A DNA stretch of 64,000 bases from Quercus robur (GCF_932294415.1 NC_065538.1:47840843-47904842), one strand, 5' to 3'. Positions 25,346 through 39,182 are shown, numbered from the stretch's first letter. Program-made: numbers and translations. The notes: generated by a model not told the origin, from the letters alone.

Positions 25346-27294
25346 ATATTAGAATTAAATTAAGCACAGCAAGTGTATTCAACTTTAATCAAATTAAGAT
25401 TTTTATCCACTTAGAAATTGTAGTTGAAGAAAAATTATATCCATTTAGAAATTATAGTTGAAGAAAAATTGAATTTTTTTTTTCCTAAAATCTAAAAATC
25501 TAAGAAAATTTATGCAATTTAGTGTGTCTAAGTCCAACTTTTATTATATACTAGTCACAGACCCGCGTGATATGCAGAAAAATTTGACATCATATACTTT
25601 TATGTTAAGTAAAAAATGAAAATAGTGATTACGACTTATAAATAATAGTCCCAAACCTATCTCACAATAATGTGATTACACTATAATATATAATATATAT
25701 TATTTAACTAAAGAAGTCTATATCTTGATTTTTTGTATATATATATTTTTTTGCCAAGTAAACAGGTTGCGTTTTATTTTTAATTATTATATATGACAAA
25801 ATATTTTGTAATACGTTATAATATAGTGAGATATGCACCAAAATGCAACACCAAAAAAAAAAAAAAATGTATAATTTTTATTAGAACATGAAAATGAATC
25901 TTGATGATTTCATATGAAAGCTAACATTATTTTGCATTTTTGGAGATGTTAATGAGCAATTTATCCAAACTTTGTTTTTATTTTTTCACATAAGAACTAT
26001 TTAACAAAGTTATAACAATTTATATTTCAATAATCACTAAACTCATATATGAGAATCAACTATTACAAAAAAATTTCTCCCCAAAACATATATTGATTTA
26101 TATTTTTCCTTTACACACAATTTAAATTTTTTGAAAAACTAAGGAAGCTAAATGTGTAGTATTTTTTTTTTCTTTTGAGAAGAAGCTAAATTTGTAGTTG
26201 ATTTTAGTCAATCAATAAAAAACATAAAAGGGGTAGATAAAAGCAAACGTATTCTTGATATAATTGTTTATACATGTCCATATTTGTTTTTTTTATACCA
26301 TGGAATACTCATGTAGTAGTTGTACAACTTTATCTTGTTTGATTCTCATGTTCTCTAAAAGATTTATGTAGTAGTTGTACAACTATATCTTATTTGATCT
26401 CTCCCACGTCTTTAACTTTAGCCCAATTCACAGCATATAAACCAATGATCATGAAAAAAGAACCTAGGAAGATGAAGCCAAACACAATTTCTAAATTTTG
26501 ACAAATTAGCCTAGAAAATAGTAGGAAAAGTTCTTGAATTATAAATTATCATGTGTCAACTAACAATGAAATAATCTATAATTATACTGCAAGAGTAATG
26601 CATTGATGATTGTAGAATTGCTAAGGAAATCATCCATGTAGATGACTATATATATATATGGTTAAGAAAACTTGCTAAAAAGTGTGACCTATGTGAAAGT
26701 TAAAAAAAAAAAAAAAAAAATTAGTAATACAAAAAGTGAAATAATGTAAGAGAATTTGATTAGTAATACCAGCATATAGACAACCTAACAACCATTTATC
26801 ATTTAGGCTATGTTATTCAAATTGCTTTACTGACATAAAAAAACTATTGTTATTATCTTGACAATACTTATCAATCTTTATGTATTAACTTTCTACATTC
26901 TAATTAATCCAAGAACTTCTAGAACTTATAAAATGCCTATCATAAAGCATTAAAACAAAATAGAATGTCAAGATTATAGAGAAATCTAAATGAGAGAGAG
27001 AGAGAGGGAGGGAGAGAGGTACCTTTGATATGTAGTAGATATAAAAAAAAACAAACATGTATTGATAATTGAATTTTTTCCATCACAAATACTAAGCTTA
27101 TTGGTTTTAAAAGAGATAAAAAGAGAACATATATATTTAAAATATGTAGGGGAAGGGAAAAAGGTATAAATGATACATAAGCGTTGTGGGAGGGGAAAGG
27201 TTAGAGAAGAGGAAGAGACCTTGTATATTTTGGTAATTAAAAATTGTATTTGTAACTGCTAAGTTGCATATATGGGTGTTTGTGTGTGTGTGCA

Positions 27295-27336
<42 letters not shown>

Positions 27337-28433
27337 CATCGAATTAAATGTGGTAACATAATAGCAAGTCTAAATAGAGAACTTTTGGACTACCATATTG
27401 GTTTATGGAAAATTAGAGACTTTCCATATTCATTATTTTTTTTCCCAAAATTTTTTATGTGAGAATGAGATCACATCGTGGTATATGCTTCAAGTAAGAG
27501 TAATGGATATTAGTATTATCATGAAATATATAAAGAAATAGTTAAACATTGTGAGTGTCCCAGAGTTGTTCCTTAAAAATTATAATTGGTAAGAATTTGT
27601 TTTTTTGAGATAATAAATGGTAAGAATTGGATATTAGATCTTTAAAATTAAAAAAAAAAAAAAATAGTATGTATGACTTGCTGTAAAGTTATTTACATCG
27701 TAAAATTAATGAGAAAACCATACAAAGCTAAGTTATAATCTCAAATACAAAGAAAAAGAGGAACACCATATGCTCCATACCTATCGATCATAATATGTAG
27801 AAGATTTTGTTTCTTCTTCCAAAGTATCCTAAGAAGTTAGCATAGATTTAAATGAGACTAAAGAAAATTAGCAAGAATTTATATAGTAAACATAAATAGA
27901 ACAAATAACAAAGCCATTCAGAAAATAAAATAAATAAATGGGAGGGAAATGATCATGTACTAACCATAAAATGATCATGTACTAAACATATATATATATA
28001 TAGCACAAACCATAAAATTTATAGCTGAAAAGTAAAGAAGTTGAGGGGGAGAAAAGAAATAACTGAACTCAAAGGGAGTTCCCAATTCTATTTGTAATTT
28101 GGTGACTTATGGGGTGGAAAGAGTGCGATTCAAAATTTATATAAAAAAAAATTAAATTAGTGGGTTTTAAATACAAAAGGAGGCAAATGAATGTTTTGAT
28201 GGGAAGAGAAGTCATTTTAAAATGGCTGCCATGTGTTAATTGATGACTCCCTTACCTTAATTAATTATTAACTTCTTTATTAGCTGGTTCGTTAAGAATG
28301 CTCCTTCAATTGGGCTAATATTGATGAACAAATACCATAACATTAACATCAATGCATTAAATGATTTTTATTGTGGAGGAGGCTAGGAGAAAGGTTAGTT
28401 TGCCATAGATTTAAAATAAAAGGGAACCATTAA

Positions 28434-29073
28434 AACTATACTCTTTATTTTCTATCTATGGAATCCAGACATAGTAACAGACAATACAAAATAAAACATT
28501 ACCAAAAAAAAAAAAGAGCTTAATTGTTTCACATGTACTAAATCAATAAAATGCATTTCAATTTTTTAGACAAAAAATTTTAATGGTTAAAATGCAATTA
28601 TGTATAGAAAAATTGTAAACATGAATATAAAGAAAAAGACTAAAAATTAAAAAGTGGAAAAAAAGAAAAGAAAAAGAAAAACAATGTATTACAACATCGT
28701 AAAAGAAAATCTAGCACAAACCATAAAATAAGGAGATGATAAGTCAAAGAGAGAGAGAGAGAGAGAAAGATGATTGATTGTTGAATTTAAGGCAATTGAG
28801 ATTTAATGGTGAAGCCATTAATAGGAGAAACATTAGCAATTTGTTTGGTGGGAAGATGATGTGTTTTTTTTTTTGAGAAGAGGAAGATGATGAGTTGAGA
28901 GAGAGATATATAGATAAGAAGTGGGCTTTATGTTGGAGATAAGGAGATGATAAGTCAAAAAGAGAGAGAGAGAAAGAGAGAGGATTGATTGTTGAATTTA
29001 AGGCAATTGAGATTTAATGATGAAGTCATTAACAGGAGAAACATTAGCAATTTGTTTGGTGGGAAGATGATGT

Positions 29074-29113
<40 letters not shown>

Positions 29114-29253
29114 AGAAAAGGAAGATGATGAGTTAAGAGAGAGAGATATAGATAAGAAGTGGGCTTTATGGTGGAGATAGGAGTGGGATTTATTTTATAT
29201 TTTTTAGTATTTAAAAATTGATAGAAATTATTTTTAAATTGTTGGAAAAATAC

Positions 29254-29305
<52 letters not shown>

Positions 29306-29698
29306 CAAATGACATGGTTGCTAACGTGGCTCAACATGAGCGTAGTAACTTGAAATGCTACGCTTCAACTTTTAATATTATACAAATTTAAACTATACTC
29401 TTTATTTTCTATCTATGGAATCCAAACATAGTAACAGACAATACAAAATAAAACATTACCAAACCAAAAAAGAAAAAAAAAAAGGAGCATAATTGTTTCA
29501 CATGTACTAAATCAATAAAATGCATTCCAATTTTTTAGACACAAACAATTTTAATGGTTAAAATGCAATTGTATAGAAAAGTTGTAAACATGAATATAAA
29601 GAAAAAGACTAAAAATTGAAAAGTGGAAAAAAAATGTATTACAATATCGTAAAAAAAAAATCTAACACAAACCATAAAATAAGGAGATGATAAGTCAA

Positions 29699-29730
<32 letters not shown>

Positions 29731-30270
29731 GTTGAATTTAAGGCAATTGAGATTTAATGGTGAAGCCATTAATAGGAGAAACATTAGCAATTTGTTTGGT
29801 GGGAAGATGATTTTTTTTTTTTTTTTTTGAGAAGAGGAAGAGAATGAGTTGAGAGAGAGATATAGATAAGAAGTGGGCTTTATGGTGGAGATAAGGAGAT
29901 GATAAGTGAAAAAGAGAGAGAGAAAGAGAGATGATTGATTGTTGAATTTAAGGTAATTGAGATTTAATGGGAAACTCATTAATAGGAGAAACATTAGCAA
30001 TTTGTTTGGTGGGAAGATGATGTGATTTTTTTTTTTTGGTGAGAAGAGGAAGATGATGAGTTGAGAGAGATATATAGATAAGAAGTGGGCTTTATGGTGG
30101 AGATAGGGGTGGGATTTATTTTATATTTTTTAGTATTTTAAAATTGATAGAAATTATTTTTAAATTGTTGGACAAATACAAAAAAATATTATGGAAATGA
30201 CATGGCTACTGACGTGGCTCAACATGAGCGTAGCAACATTAAATGTTATGTTTCAGCTTTTAGTATTATA
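28434..30270. repeat. Tandem duplication of about 0.9 kb covering the Helitron 5' part
   Basis: Copy 1 (about 28434-29390) and copy 2 (about 29391-30270) both begin AAACTATACTCTTTATTTTC and end in GTGGCTCAACATGAGCGTAG followed by the Helitron 5'-end-like sequence. Inside each copy a subunit of about 210 bp, starting AAGGAGATGATAAGT, is itself repeated twice (about 28731, 28938, 29681, 29893). T-runs within the copies differ greatly in length (29074-29112 is the longest). Confidence 0.8.
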
Positions 30271-30274
30271 TAGA

Positions 30275-31133
30275 TATAGATTATATAGATTTTATGATTT
30301 TTACAATTTTAATTTTTTTAATTTAATAATTGAAATTGAAAGTTCATTTTTTCAACTCTCAATCTCAACTATCTATTACATAAAGTGCATACTTAAATTT
30401 TTTTTATTTTTTTGTTTCATGGCTTTTAAAAAATGCTATTAAAATCATGACTTTTTTTTTGTCTTCTAAAATTATGTTTTCTCTTTTCCATCCAAACAAT
30501 TTATACTCTGGCCCACAAAGAAGATTAAAATAATAATAATAATAACCAAGCCCAACCAAGCTCAAGTGGTCAACTGTTTCTTACTAAACAAAGTTGCAAT
30601 AGAATGAAGCCTTTTGTATCCAAAAATAGAATTTGAGATGAATTGTCAAAATGCAAGAATACCCCTAAGTTTTGATCATTTACAAAAATACCCTCCGCGA
30701 TTTTAATTCTTCTTTATAATTTATAATTCTTTGAGGTTTTCACGTTCACCAAATTGACTATAAAACTAACTTTCGTTAACTTTTATGGACAAAAAAATCA
30801 CACAACCATCATGTGATCATATTAAAAAGATTCACCAACTAATTCTCGCTACAAGGCATCACTTAATTGTCATGTGATTTTTCTATTCATAAAAGCTAAT
30901 GGAGGTTAGTCCTAGGGTTTAATTTGGCAGATATAAAAATCTAAGGGAGCTATAAGGAAGAATCAAAAACAACTAACCTCACTCCAAAGGGTCTTTTTGC
31001 ATTCTAAGTCTTTAAAAAATAGGTGATTTGAATAATTGTATCTAAAAAAAGTGAAATTTTTAAAAACTTTATTTTGAAAAAATTGTGGTGATATAATGCG
31101 TATCAAACATACACTCGAATCCTGCTTATAAGC

Positions 31134-31192
<59 letters not shown>

Positions 31193-32465
31193 TCTTGATT
31201 TAATCATGGTTTTAAAAACCAGATAGGGGGCAAAATTGGATTTACCTCTAGTTTCCAGTTTAATCTGGTTTTTGACCAATTTTGGCTAGTTTTTGGGGTT
31301 TTTCAGATTTCCAGTTCAATTGGTCAGACTAGCCGTCCAATTCGGTCCAATTTTTAAAATCCATGGATTTAATAGTAAAATATTAAAATTGAGGAGATGA
31401 ATGGTTTGGCCAAAACTATCATATACTCTATTTTGTTTTTTAAATATAGAGATTACATTAATAGTATGTTCTATTATTAAAAAATTAATATAAAAAAGTA
31501 TACTCCATCTAGTAGGTGGAAAAAGAGGACTTAATGGATTACTGAATGAGAATAAGTTAGATTCGTGGCTAGCTTAAAAGGTGTCTTTTACGCTAGCTCC
31601 GGACCTAACTTACTCTCTTAGTGAAGTGAATTAAAAGATGAATAAATAGGTTAAGTAAATAAGAAATAATGGGTGTAAAATTTGAGTTTAATAGGGTTCT
31701 AATTGCAAATAAAAAAAATCAACGAGTACAAATGTTGTGGTTAAAATTTGACTATATAATTTATGGGGAATAAATAAATTACGTATATTGTTGTTTTTAA
31801 TTAAAGTACCCCAACATAATTTTTCATACTCATAACATAGGTCATAAATAATAAGTAAGTAATTAGTGTTATACAAATAATGGAATTAGGGACCTCTGAG
31901 TTTTTTAAGATAATTTCACACAAAGTTCTTATAATCGTATTTATCCATTATAAAATGATTGAATTAAATTTTATCACATTATCAAATTTTTAATTATATA
32001 CCAAAACAATATGTGTCAAAATAATTCATGATATTAACCCAATTTCAACCTAATAAATCAACATCAACTATATTAAGGGTAACAATGTTTGCCAAGTCCC
32101 ATGAATATGACATGAATTTTTTCAAGTTAATATTTAGTGTAATGGGTCAGTCTTATGTTGACATGCTTAACTTGCATTCAAATTGAAATAATTCAATTCA
32201 CTATATAGATCTGTGCTTCGTCACCCTTCGTCATCCGTCATTTTTGGCTTCGATGGAATCTGACTGCCACATATGAAAGAGCCAACTATCAAGATTGTGA
32301 CCGTTCACGACTGATGGTGATTCCTAATGTTCCTCACTTGACGTGGTTGGGTTGAGTTTCAGTTTGAGCCCCAGACTAACTTGACCCGGCCTCAAGCCTA
32401 ATGATAATTTTTGCAGGGTTGAGGGCGTGACTCATTTTCAACTATATTTTGATTCTAAATAGTAA
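30275..32465. other. Gene-free AT-rich interval
   Basis: No gene was seen. A TA microsatellite of about 50 bp lies at 31138-31188. A stretch at 31200-31370 rich in CCAGTTTAATCTGG-like inverted motifs looks like old repeat. Small open frames here are not protein-like. Confidence 0.45.
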
Positions 32466-32981
32466 GAGCATTCACATCCACAAATCCTATCATATTCTAT
32501 TTTACCATTTCAAAAACCTACTTTATCAATTATACAATACCATTTTACAATACACCCAACATCACAACTTTTATTTTTCTATTCAACTCATTAAAATAAT
32601 ATATATATACTACCCAATAAAATAAAAATTATCACAGACCAAGCAAACCCACACAAACCCATCATTACAGACCACCCCAAAACCACCAACCCAGACCCAT
32701 ACTGTTGCCATTGAACACCGACCCAAATCCACACTGCCACCATCGTGACCAACCCATGCTGCCACCATCAATCACCGACCTAGACCACACCTACCTTTGC
32801 CGCTACCACCACCACACGAGGGTTTTAGGTTTGAGGAGAGGAGAGAACAGAACAAGAGAGAGAAAAGAAGGAATGTAAAGAAAAATGAAAGAGAAAGATA
32901 AAAGTAATATATATGAGAGAGAATAAAATATAATTTAAAATTATAGAATCCTGATACAATGTAATCCTATCTGTAGCAAGA
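32466..32981 (+). mobile_element. Family F TIR element, left part, split by element B
   Basis: Starts GAGCATTCACATCC, followed by AT-rich arms, a CCACCACC/ACCCA-rich core (32640-32815) and a GA-rich segment. Element B interrupts it after 32981. Its right end appears to resume at about 40085-40133 with ATTTCGGATGTGGGAGG, which roughly mirrors the left terminus. This is the inverse of the fragment at 1-425. Confidence 0.5.
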
Positions 32982-33791
32982 TGTTTATTTTTAGACCCCT
33001 TAAAACACAACCAGATTAACCTAGTTATTTAGCCAAATGATTATCTTAGGTAAATTACGCAGTCTAGGTTAACACAAATATCATATTATTGTAAAGTGCG
33101 GAAAATAAAGAACACAATAATATGATAACCCAGGAAAACCAAATCGGTAAAAACTTGGGGAGGATTTACCCTATCATCAAGGTAAATCTTAATCCACTTT
33201 GAAAGAATTGAAGTTTACACAATAGTGACTTAGCCCACTATCATCCTATTGCTACCTCGAGTAGCAAACTTATTACCACGACCACGTGACAGGTTTGAGT
33301 CCACAGACTACTTCTTTCTTGGATTCACAGCAAGTACAAGCACCCCAGCTTGTATATCTTTAAGCTCTTAATGTAGCAACTAAATCGATCACCAAGTTCT
33401 TGACATAATCTTGAATCTTGGAAACCCTAAGTATGTGTGAAGGCAAACACCTCTTGATCTCACAAAAAGATTCACACACACAGCATAAAGAGCATCCCCA
33501 AAACATGGCTAGGGTTTTCTCTTTTATACATAAGACAAAGCATAAAACCCTACACGTCAAACAAGCTTGGGCTGAGTTGGAAATTATGTAGAAAAAACAA
33601 TCTGCACGACTTTCGATCGATCGAGTCAGGCAGATTTACATAATAAATCCTACAACTACTCGATTCCAACTTTACATACAACCACATACTTTGAGAAAGT
33701 CTAAACAAAACTAAAACGTTTTGATCATGGTTTGCCAACATTAAAAATTGAAGTTCTAATACATTTAAACCTAAAGTCTTAGAACCCAACA
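32982..33791 (-). repeat. 3' LTR of element B
   Basis: 810 bp, reading TGTTGGGTTC...TAAATAAACA on the minus strand. It contains one TCGATCGATCGA palindrome near 33613-33624, where the 5' LTR has two; this accounts for most of the 14-bp length difference. Confidence 0.88.
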
Positions 33792-34307
33792 AACTCCCCC
33801 TTTGGCAATCTATGACAAAATACAAACTAAACAAAAATGCTCAAAGTTTACGTAAAAACAGCCCTTTGCAAAAATATAGCCCAACACAAAAAATCCAACC
33901 TAACTACTATTTATCAGTTGCAAGTGTAGACAGCAACATAACTGAATCAACCTGTATATTTCCTGAAACATTCAACAAACACATAAACGCATGTGTGGAA
34001 AATACAAGTAAAACAAAAATAACCTCTTGATTTCACATAACACAAAATAAAGACATATATTATGAATAACTCATAAATATAAATCTATAAAAAATGTGAA
34101 ACAAGAAACATATACAAATCAATGTATCTCCCCCTATCATGAATAATCCAATCAAAACAAAGAATGCATCATGAGCCAAAAATGTAAATACATAATGAAG
34201 CATCTAGATACAATCTAAAAGCTCCACAAAAACAAAAATCTCCCCCTAACTACAAAAACCCTCTACAAATGTACTCCCCCTTTTTGTGACGGAATGCCAA
34301 AGGGCAA

Positions 34308-35402
34308 TCACATATCATCAAAAGGAGGATGTAGAGGCGACCGTCTCAAATACCCCAAATCTACTCGCAAGACACGCAGCTTATCAAGCATGTCCACCAA
34401 AAGCTGACCATGAGCCGCTTGAACGGTCATGACAGTCTCTAACATACGTCGAATGTTTGAACCATTCGAGGTAAAAGGTGGAGGAACAGCAGCAACAGGA
34501 TCAATGGACTACTTAGCTGTAGTATCACCTGTAGAAGAGGGAGGAGGAGGTGCAACACCGAAAGGCTTTACCCTAGGACGTTTAGAGCTCGCTTTCATCT
34601 GAGCAGCCATCTGCCTAAGAAAGGTGGCATCTATGAGAGCTATGATATGGACAAGCTCACATGCTGGAAACTCAACTAAACCAAGATGCAAAAGAATCTG
34701 GTGAATAAAAACGGAGAAGAAGAAAACATGAGTAGTAGAACTACTCTTATGAACCTCAATCAAAGAGCGAATGAAAAGATGAAGAAAGCTCATAGAAGCA
34801 TCAGAAACAAGAGCATACAAAAATGCACATCTCTTCAAAGGAATGGTGTGCAGATGAGAGATAGGCCATATCAAATGACAAGAAATCTGAAGAAAAAAAA
34901 GATAGTGAATCTCAGTCAACTCGTGAAAGGTGATTCGAGGATCGAAACTTTGCTGGATAGAAGTACCAGTAATAAATGGCATAATGTCATCAAGGGATGG
35001 AGACTCATCGTAAGGATAAATAGGATGTTGAACCAATGGCACCCCAAGAGCATCAACCACTACCAAAGGGATAATGGTGTATCCTACACCCCGCAACCAA
35101 CTTCTCACTAGAGTGTTGGCATCATAGGAGTAGACAGAGAGATTCGAATAGAACTCTCTGATCAAGGTAGCCGGAGGAGGATGAGAAATGTCTAGCAAAG
35201 GAAGCCAACCCCTACGCTCAAAATTTCTCCTAATCTCACCATCTAACTCATCCAACAGAACCTTTCTCTCAGCCCAAATGTTTCTCTTAAGGTTAAGCTT
35301 CTCATACACTTCCTGGTTTTTCTCACTCAGGAACCTCTCACTATCAAATGTAGGGGAAGGAGAATAAGTGGAGGTCCCATTAGCTCTAGTCTTCCTAGGC
35401 AT
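34308..35402 (-). pseudogene. ORF2 of element B, Transposase_32-like, one stop
   Basis: ATG at 35402 opens 365 codons to a stop at 34308-34310, with a single in-frame TAG at 34509-34511 (about residue 298). The start is MPRKTRANGT. The conserved core includes RGWLPLLDI, LIREFYSNLS, NTLVRSWLRGV and ALGVPLV, followed by HTIPLKRCAFLYAL and FLRQMAAQM. This is the plant 'putative transposon protein' type (Transposase_32-like). The C-terminus after the TAG ends in a short amphipathic segment also present in element C. The function is unknown. The protein is absent from standard copia elements, where pol would occupy this interval. A candidate intron lies just upstream. Confidence 0.75.
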
Positions 35403-36340
35403 GATGCTGAGGAAAGGACAAGACAAATAGAAAAGAACCAAAAAGGAAACAAGAAAAACCAAGGGCAGACTGCAAGTTAGCACAAGACAATATAGAAAAT
35501 AACAATCTATATGATGCATGAACAGTATAATCAAATGATGCATGCCCTAATGCAGTGAGAATAAGTTCAATTTAACTTTAAAATCACAAAATTGGCTTGA
35601 GCATAGAGTTTATATCAAAAACCCCAAAATTTTGAAAAACCACTTGTACAATTTTCAAGAAATTGACCAATTGATCATTACACAAGATAAATAACACATT
35701 ATAATGATAAAATGAATCAATCTAACAAGCCAATTTCATCAATTTAAACCAAATTGAACAAAAACCCCAATTCAGGTACTTTCAAGCCCTAGAAATTTCA
35801 AATTTTCCCAATTCAACAAATTGATCAAATTAATTCACATAGAACAGTTTTATAACATCCCACAACAAAAACCCATTGATCAATTGTGAAAGAAAAAGCT
35901 TAAATCATCAAAATCCCTAGATTTTTCAAGGTCCAAAAATATCCCTTAAATGCATGAAAAAATGCATGAATAATGAAAATAAATTGAAAAAGAAGGGTAA
36001 AAAGGTCTTACCGGTGTATGAAGATAAAAACCCTTGAAGAAATTTTGAGAAAACGATAAAAATCTTGCTAGGGATCTTGGACCGATCAAATAAAGAGAGA
36101 GAAGAGTTTTTGAAATAGTTTGAAAATGACAAAACATGTGAGAAACAAAGGATTGAAAAAACTCTCAATACGACTTTCGATTGATCGAAAATTAAATTCG
36201 ATCGATCGAAAATGTCTTCAATTGATTCAGAACCAATCAAGCATCGATCGAAATACACAGAGCCAAACCAAAATTTTAATCACAATTTTGATCAATCGAG
36301 AAACAGTTTCAATCGATCAAAATTCTGGAAAAACCAATTT
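35403..36340 (-). promoter_or_regulatory. Element B palindrome cluster, leader and candidate intron before ORF2
   Basis: Around 36165-36330 there are many CGATCGATCGAAA and TCGATTGATCGA-type palindromes. A CT-rich leader (read on the minus strand) ends at a donor CCG|GTAAGACC. The intron 36011-35470 (542 nt) ends in a branch-like CTAAC and TTGCAG. The same donor octamer and acceptor context occur in element C at nearly the same distance. This is inferred to be a promoter and leader for ORF2; no transcript evidence is available here. Confidence 0.5.
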
Positions 36341-37441
36341 TTTTGAAAAACAAAACAATTTTATGCAGAAACTCAAAACATAGTATTTTATGAATAAAAT
36401 GCATGAGTATGAGATGAAATGCTTTTCAAAACCAGTAGTTTTGAACCCAGTTTTCTCAAAATTAAAATTTTCAAACAATTCTCCTTAAATTCTCAAGTTT
36501 CATACACGTTTTGCATAAAATTCAAGGAATTTTCAAACTTGGTTGGCCAAACCAAAATCACACACAATAACATATGCAAAGTTTAGCAAAGGGTAACTTG
36601 TGTAGTGTGTGCAACTAATAAAAGCTTGAGATACATGTGAGGTGATATGTAAATAGAAATCAATCACAATTTCTACAAAATTCATCACATAAAATTGAAA
36701 GAGATTATCACCTAAAGAGTTACATTATATAACTCCCACATCTCCTAGAAAATAAGCTTGCAATCATGTAAGTTTCTTGATTTGTCTCATAATGTACACA
36801 CCAGTTTTATTTGATCAGAAACTTATTAAAATAGCCGGAATAATGTACACACCAATTTTATTTGATTGATTTATTTAAAGTCCAATAATGTACACACCAA
36901 TTTTAGTATTTAAACCGAGGCTACACCTTTTGTTATTTTTATGCATGTGCTACACTTTCTCGAATACAAAAATCATATGATATGCACTAAGGTGTTCATG
37001 ATTAGCTAGTAAACAGTGGTGAGATGATTATTTATGCCTTTCTCAATAAGTTCAAGTCCGACAATCAAAAGCATGTGACTTCAAGATTAAGATCATGTGA
37101 TCAAAAACTATAAACATTTTCACACACAACATGCATTACAAGGCTCAAACTAGTAAAGTGCAATAAATAAACTTATCCAAGCTAAATAAAGTACATAAAC
37201 ATGTTATGTAAAAATAAATTGGCCAACCTTGATTTCAAATTCAAGAAAAATAATGCAAAACACATTTTGCTTCCTCTTTTTTTGTTTTTTGTTTTTTTTT
37301 TATTTTTTATTTTTTTATATTAAAAAATAACAAAACAATGTTATGCAATGCAAATCCTAGGAACAAAGAAAACAAAAACCAACAAAGAATAATGGTCACA
37401 AAGAATAGAGCAATGAAGTTCAAGGACCACGTTAAAAAGAC
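36341..37441. other. Element B internal spacer between gag and the palindrome cluster
   Basis: No coding sequence was recognised; AT-rich, with T-runs near 37280-37320. It matches the corresponding non-coding part of element C (about 56393-57470) in position and in motifs such as CCTAGAAAATAAGCTTGCAA. Confidence 0.6.
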
Positions 37442-39182
37442 TCAATTAGATTGAGCCTTTTTCATCCAAAACTTTTTAGATGCACCTCGAGCATTGAAGT
37501 TCTTATTCACATTAGAATGATTTCCAACTCTAGGATTGGAATAAAGGTTAAAAGTCTTTACCAATTCACCAATAAGTACCATAGGATCTTGTGCTTAAGG
37601 CACAGGTACTTTAGGTTTGTTTGCTCGCTTGGCAGCTTGAAATAGTTTGGATGTATATGCCCAGACTTTCCACAAAAATGACAAACCTATGCAGGCTTAT
37701 CATGTAACTTGCCCTTAGGAGGGTTAGGAGCCTTAGGTTTAGACTTTTGAAGATCAACCCTAATCTTCCTAGGATGTGTAACTTCTACAGATTTAGCAGA
37801 CTCACTCACAAAGGGTTTGACAACCTCACTCACAGGAGGTTCAGAAGAAGGAACAAAGTTTGTGGAATGGGATTTAGGCACAAAGATGCTTTCTACAAAA
37901 CCTAAACCAGTTTTATCAAATGGAGACTTTTGAACACTCAACATGTGATCAAGTTTGGAGCTTATAGACCTATTAGTTTGTTGTTTAGCAACAGATAATT
38001 CAAGTTCCAAATTCTTAACTTTATCAAGCAAAAACAGGTTCTCAGTCTTCACATTATTCAACAATTCATTAGAATCAAACAGTTTCACAAGCAAATTTTT
38101 CTTTTCAAGTTCAAGAGATGCAATTTTCTTTAAGCCTAAATTAACACTCATAGCATCCTTTGTAGCAATTTTGCAAAGTTTATTGTAGGTTTCTTGTAAA
38201 TCTGCATTCTTAGAGAGTTCCAAATCAGAAGGGTTCTCCTCAACAGTAACACTTTCATCAACTACAACAGTAGCAATAAAAGCAATGAATTTTTCTTCCT
38301 CATCACTACCAGACTCATTGTCAAAAATTTCATCATCACTAAGTGTTACAGCCATAGCCTTACCCTTAGACCTCAAGAATGTTGGACATTCAGATTTCAC
38401 ATGACCATACTCTTGACACCCAAAACATTGTTGACCCATAGTATTATTAGAAGGTTGACCTACTTTCTCTTTAGGTTTTTTAGTGTTATTAACCTTAGAA
38501 GGATCATTCCTCCTAAAATTTCTAGGTTCAGCAGTGTTCTTACATCTTGCCTTTCTATTATTGTTCCTAAGAAAATTTCTAAAGTTTTTGGCAAGGTAAT
38601 TAATCTCTGTAGCAGAGAGTTCATCATCAAATCCACTCACATTAACATCATCAACAGACTTGAGAGCCATTGATTTGGATTTGCTAGTCTTAGGTAGGTC
38701 CAACTCATAGGACTGAAAAGATCTTACAAGTTCATCAACAGGGATGGAGTCCACATCCTTACTTTCAATTATGACTGTCACTTTGGGTCTAAAATCCTCA
38801 GTCAATGATCTAAGAATCTTCCTAACAATTTTAAGTTGATCATAGATTTCACCCAAATTATATGTAGAATTAACAATATCATTAAGCTTAGTATAGAATT
38901 TATCAAAAGATTCATCATCAGACATCCTAATGCTTTCAAATCTAGTTGTTAATTGCTGCAACTTATTAATTTTAACAGTCTCTGTGTCTTCATGCACAGT
39001 CTGGAAGATATTCCAAGCAGTATGAGAAACCTCAATATTAGAGATTCTTCTCCCATCCGTATTCAACGGAGTTCCAGACTCTCATCAATAGATTTCAGGA
39101 ATGCTTTCATCCTTACTTTCCAATAAGCATAGTTATTTCCATCAAAGTGATGTGGAATAACAAGAGAGTGCCTGTGTTCCAT
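37442..39182 (-). pseudogene. Copia-type gag of element B
   Basis: The gag ATG is at 39182 (MEHRHSLVIP). A 2-bp loss near 39090 shifts the frame, and about 110 bp are missing relative to element C. From 39066 to 37687 a 459-codon frame is open. It contains the UBN2-like core (TARFESIRMSDDESFDKFY... type), a first zinc knuckle CFGCQEYGHVKSEC near 38418-38380, an acidic coiled coil and a Ser/Pro-rich segment. A TAG at 37687-37689 lies one codon before the second knuckle CHFCGKSGHIHPNY, whose last Cys is Tyr. The tail continues in frame to about 37442. A full gag would coat the element RNA. Confidence 0.85.

Larger units (their letters stand above)
23356..30274 (-). mobile_element. Helitron zone, non-autonomous, nested or duplicated
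   Basis: On the minus strand a Helitron-like 5' end TCTATATAATACTAAAAGC starts at 30274, preceded by host A. A 3' end with CTAGT, preceded by the hairpin CCTGTGCATCACACGGG, ends at 23356, followed by host T. This A|TC...CTAGT|T layout is the Helitron insertion signature. A second, weaker 3' end lies at 25550-25554, and a second 5'-end-like sequence at about 29370-29387. No Rep/helicase protein is encoded. The interior is AT-rich with TA tracts (about 24991-25028, 27296-27331, 29272-29301), GA repeats and homopolymers. Whether this is one element or two nested ones is unresolved. Confidence 0.6.

Noticed and set aside
28434..30270. CRISPR-like or satellite array
   Set aside because: The repeats are long, few, contain Helitron ends and lack regular unique spacers; a plant nuclear tandem duplication is the better explanation.
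37955..38673. Plus-strand open frames opposite gag of element B
   Set aside because: Shadows of the minus-strand gag frame, no domain similarity.
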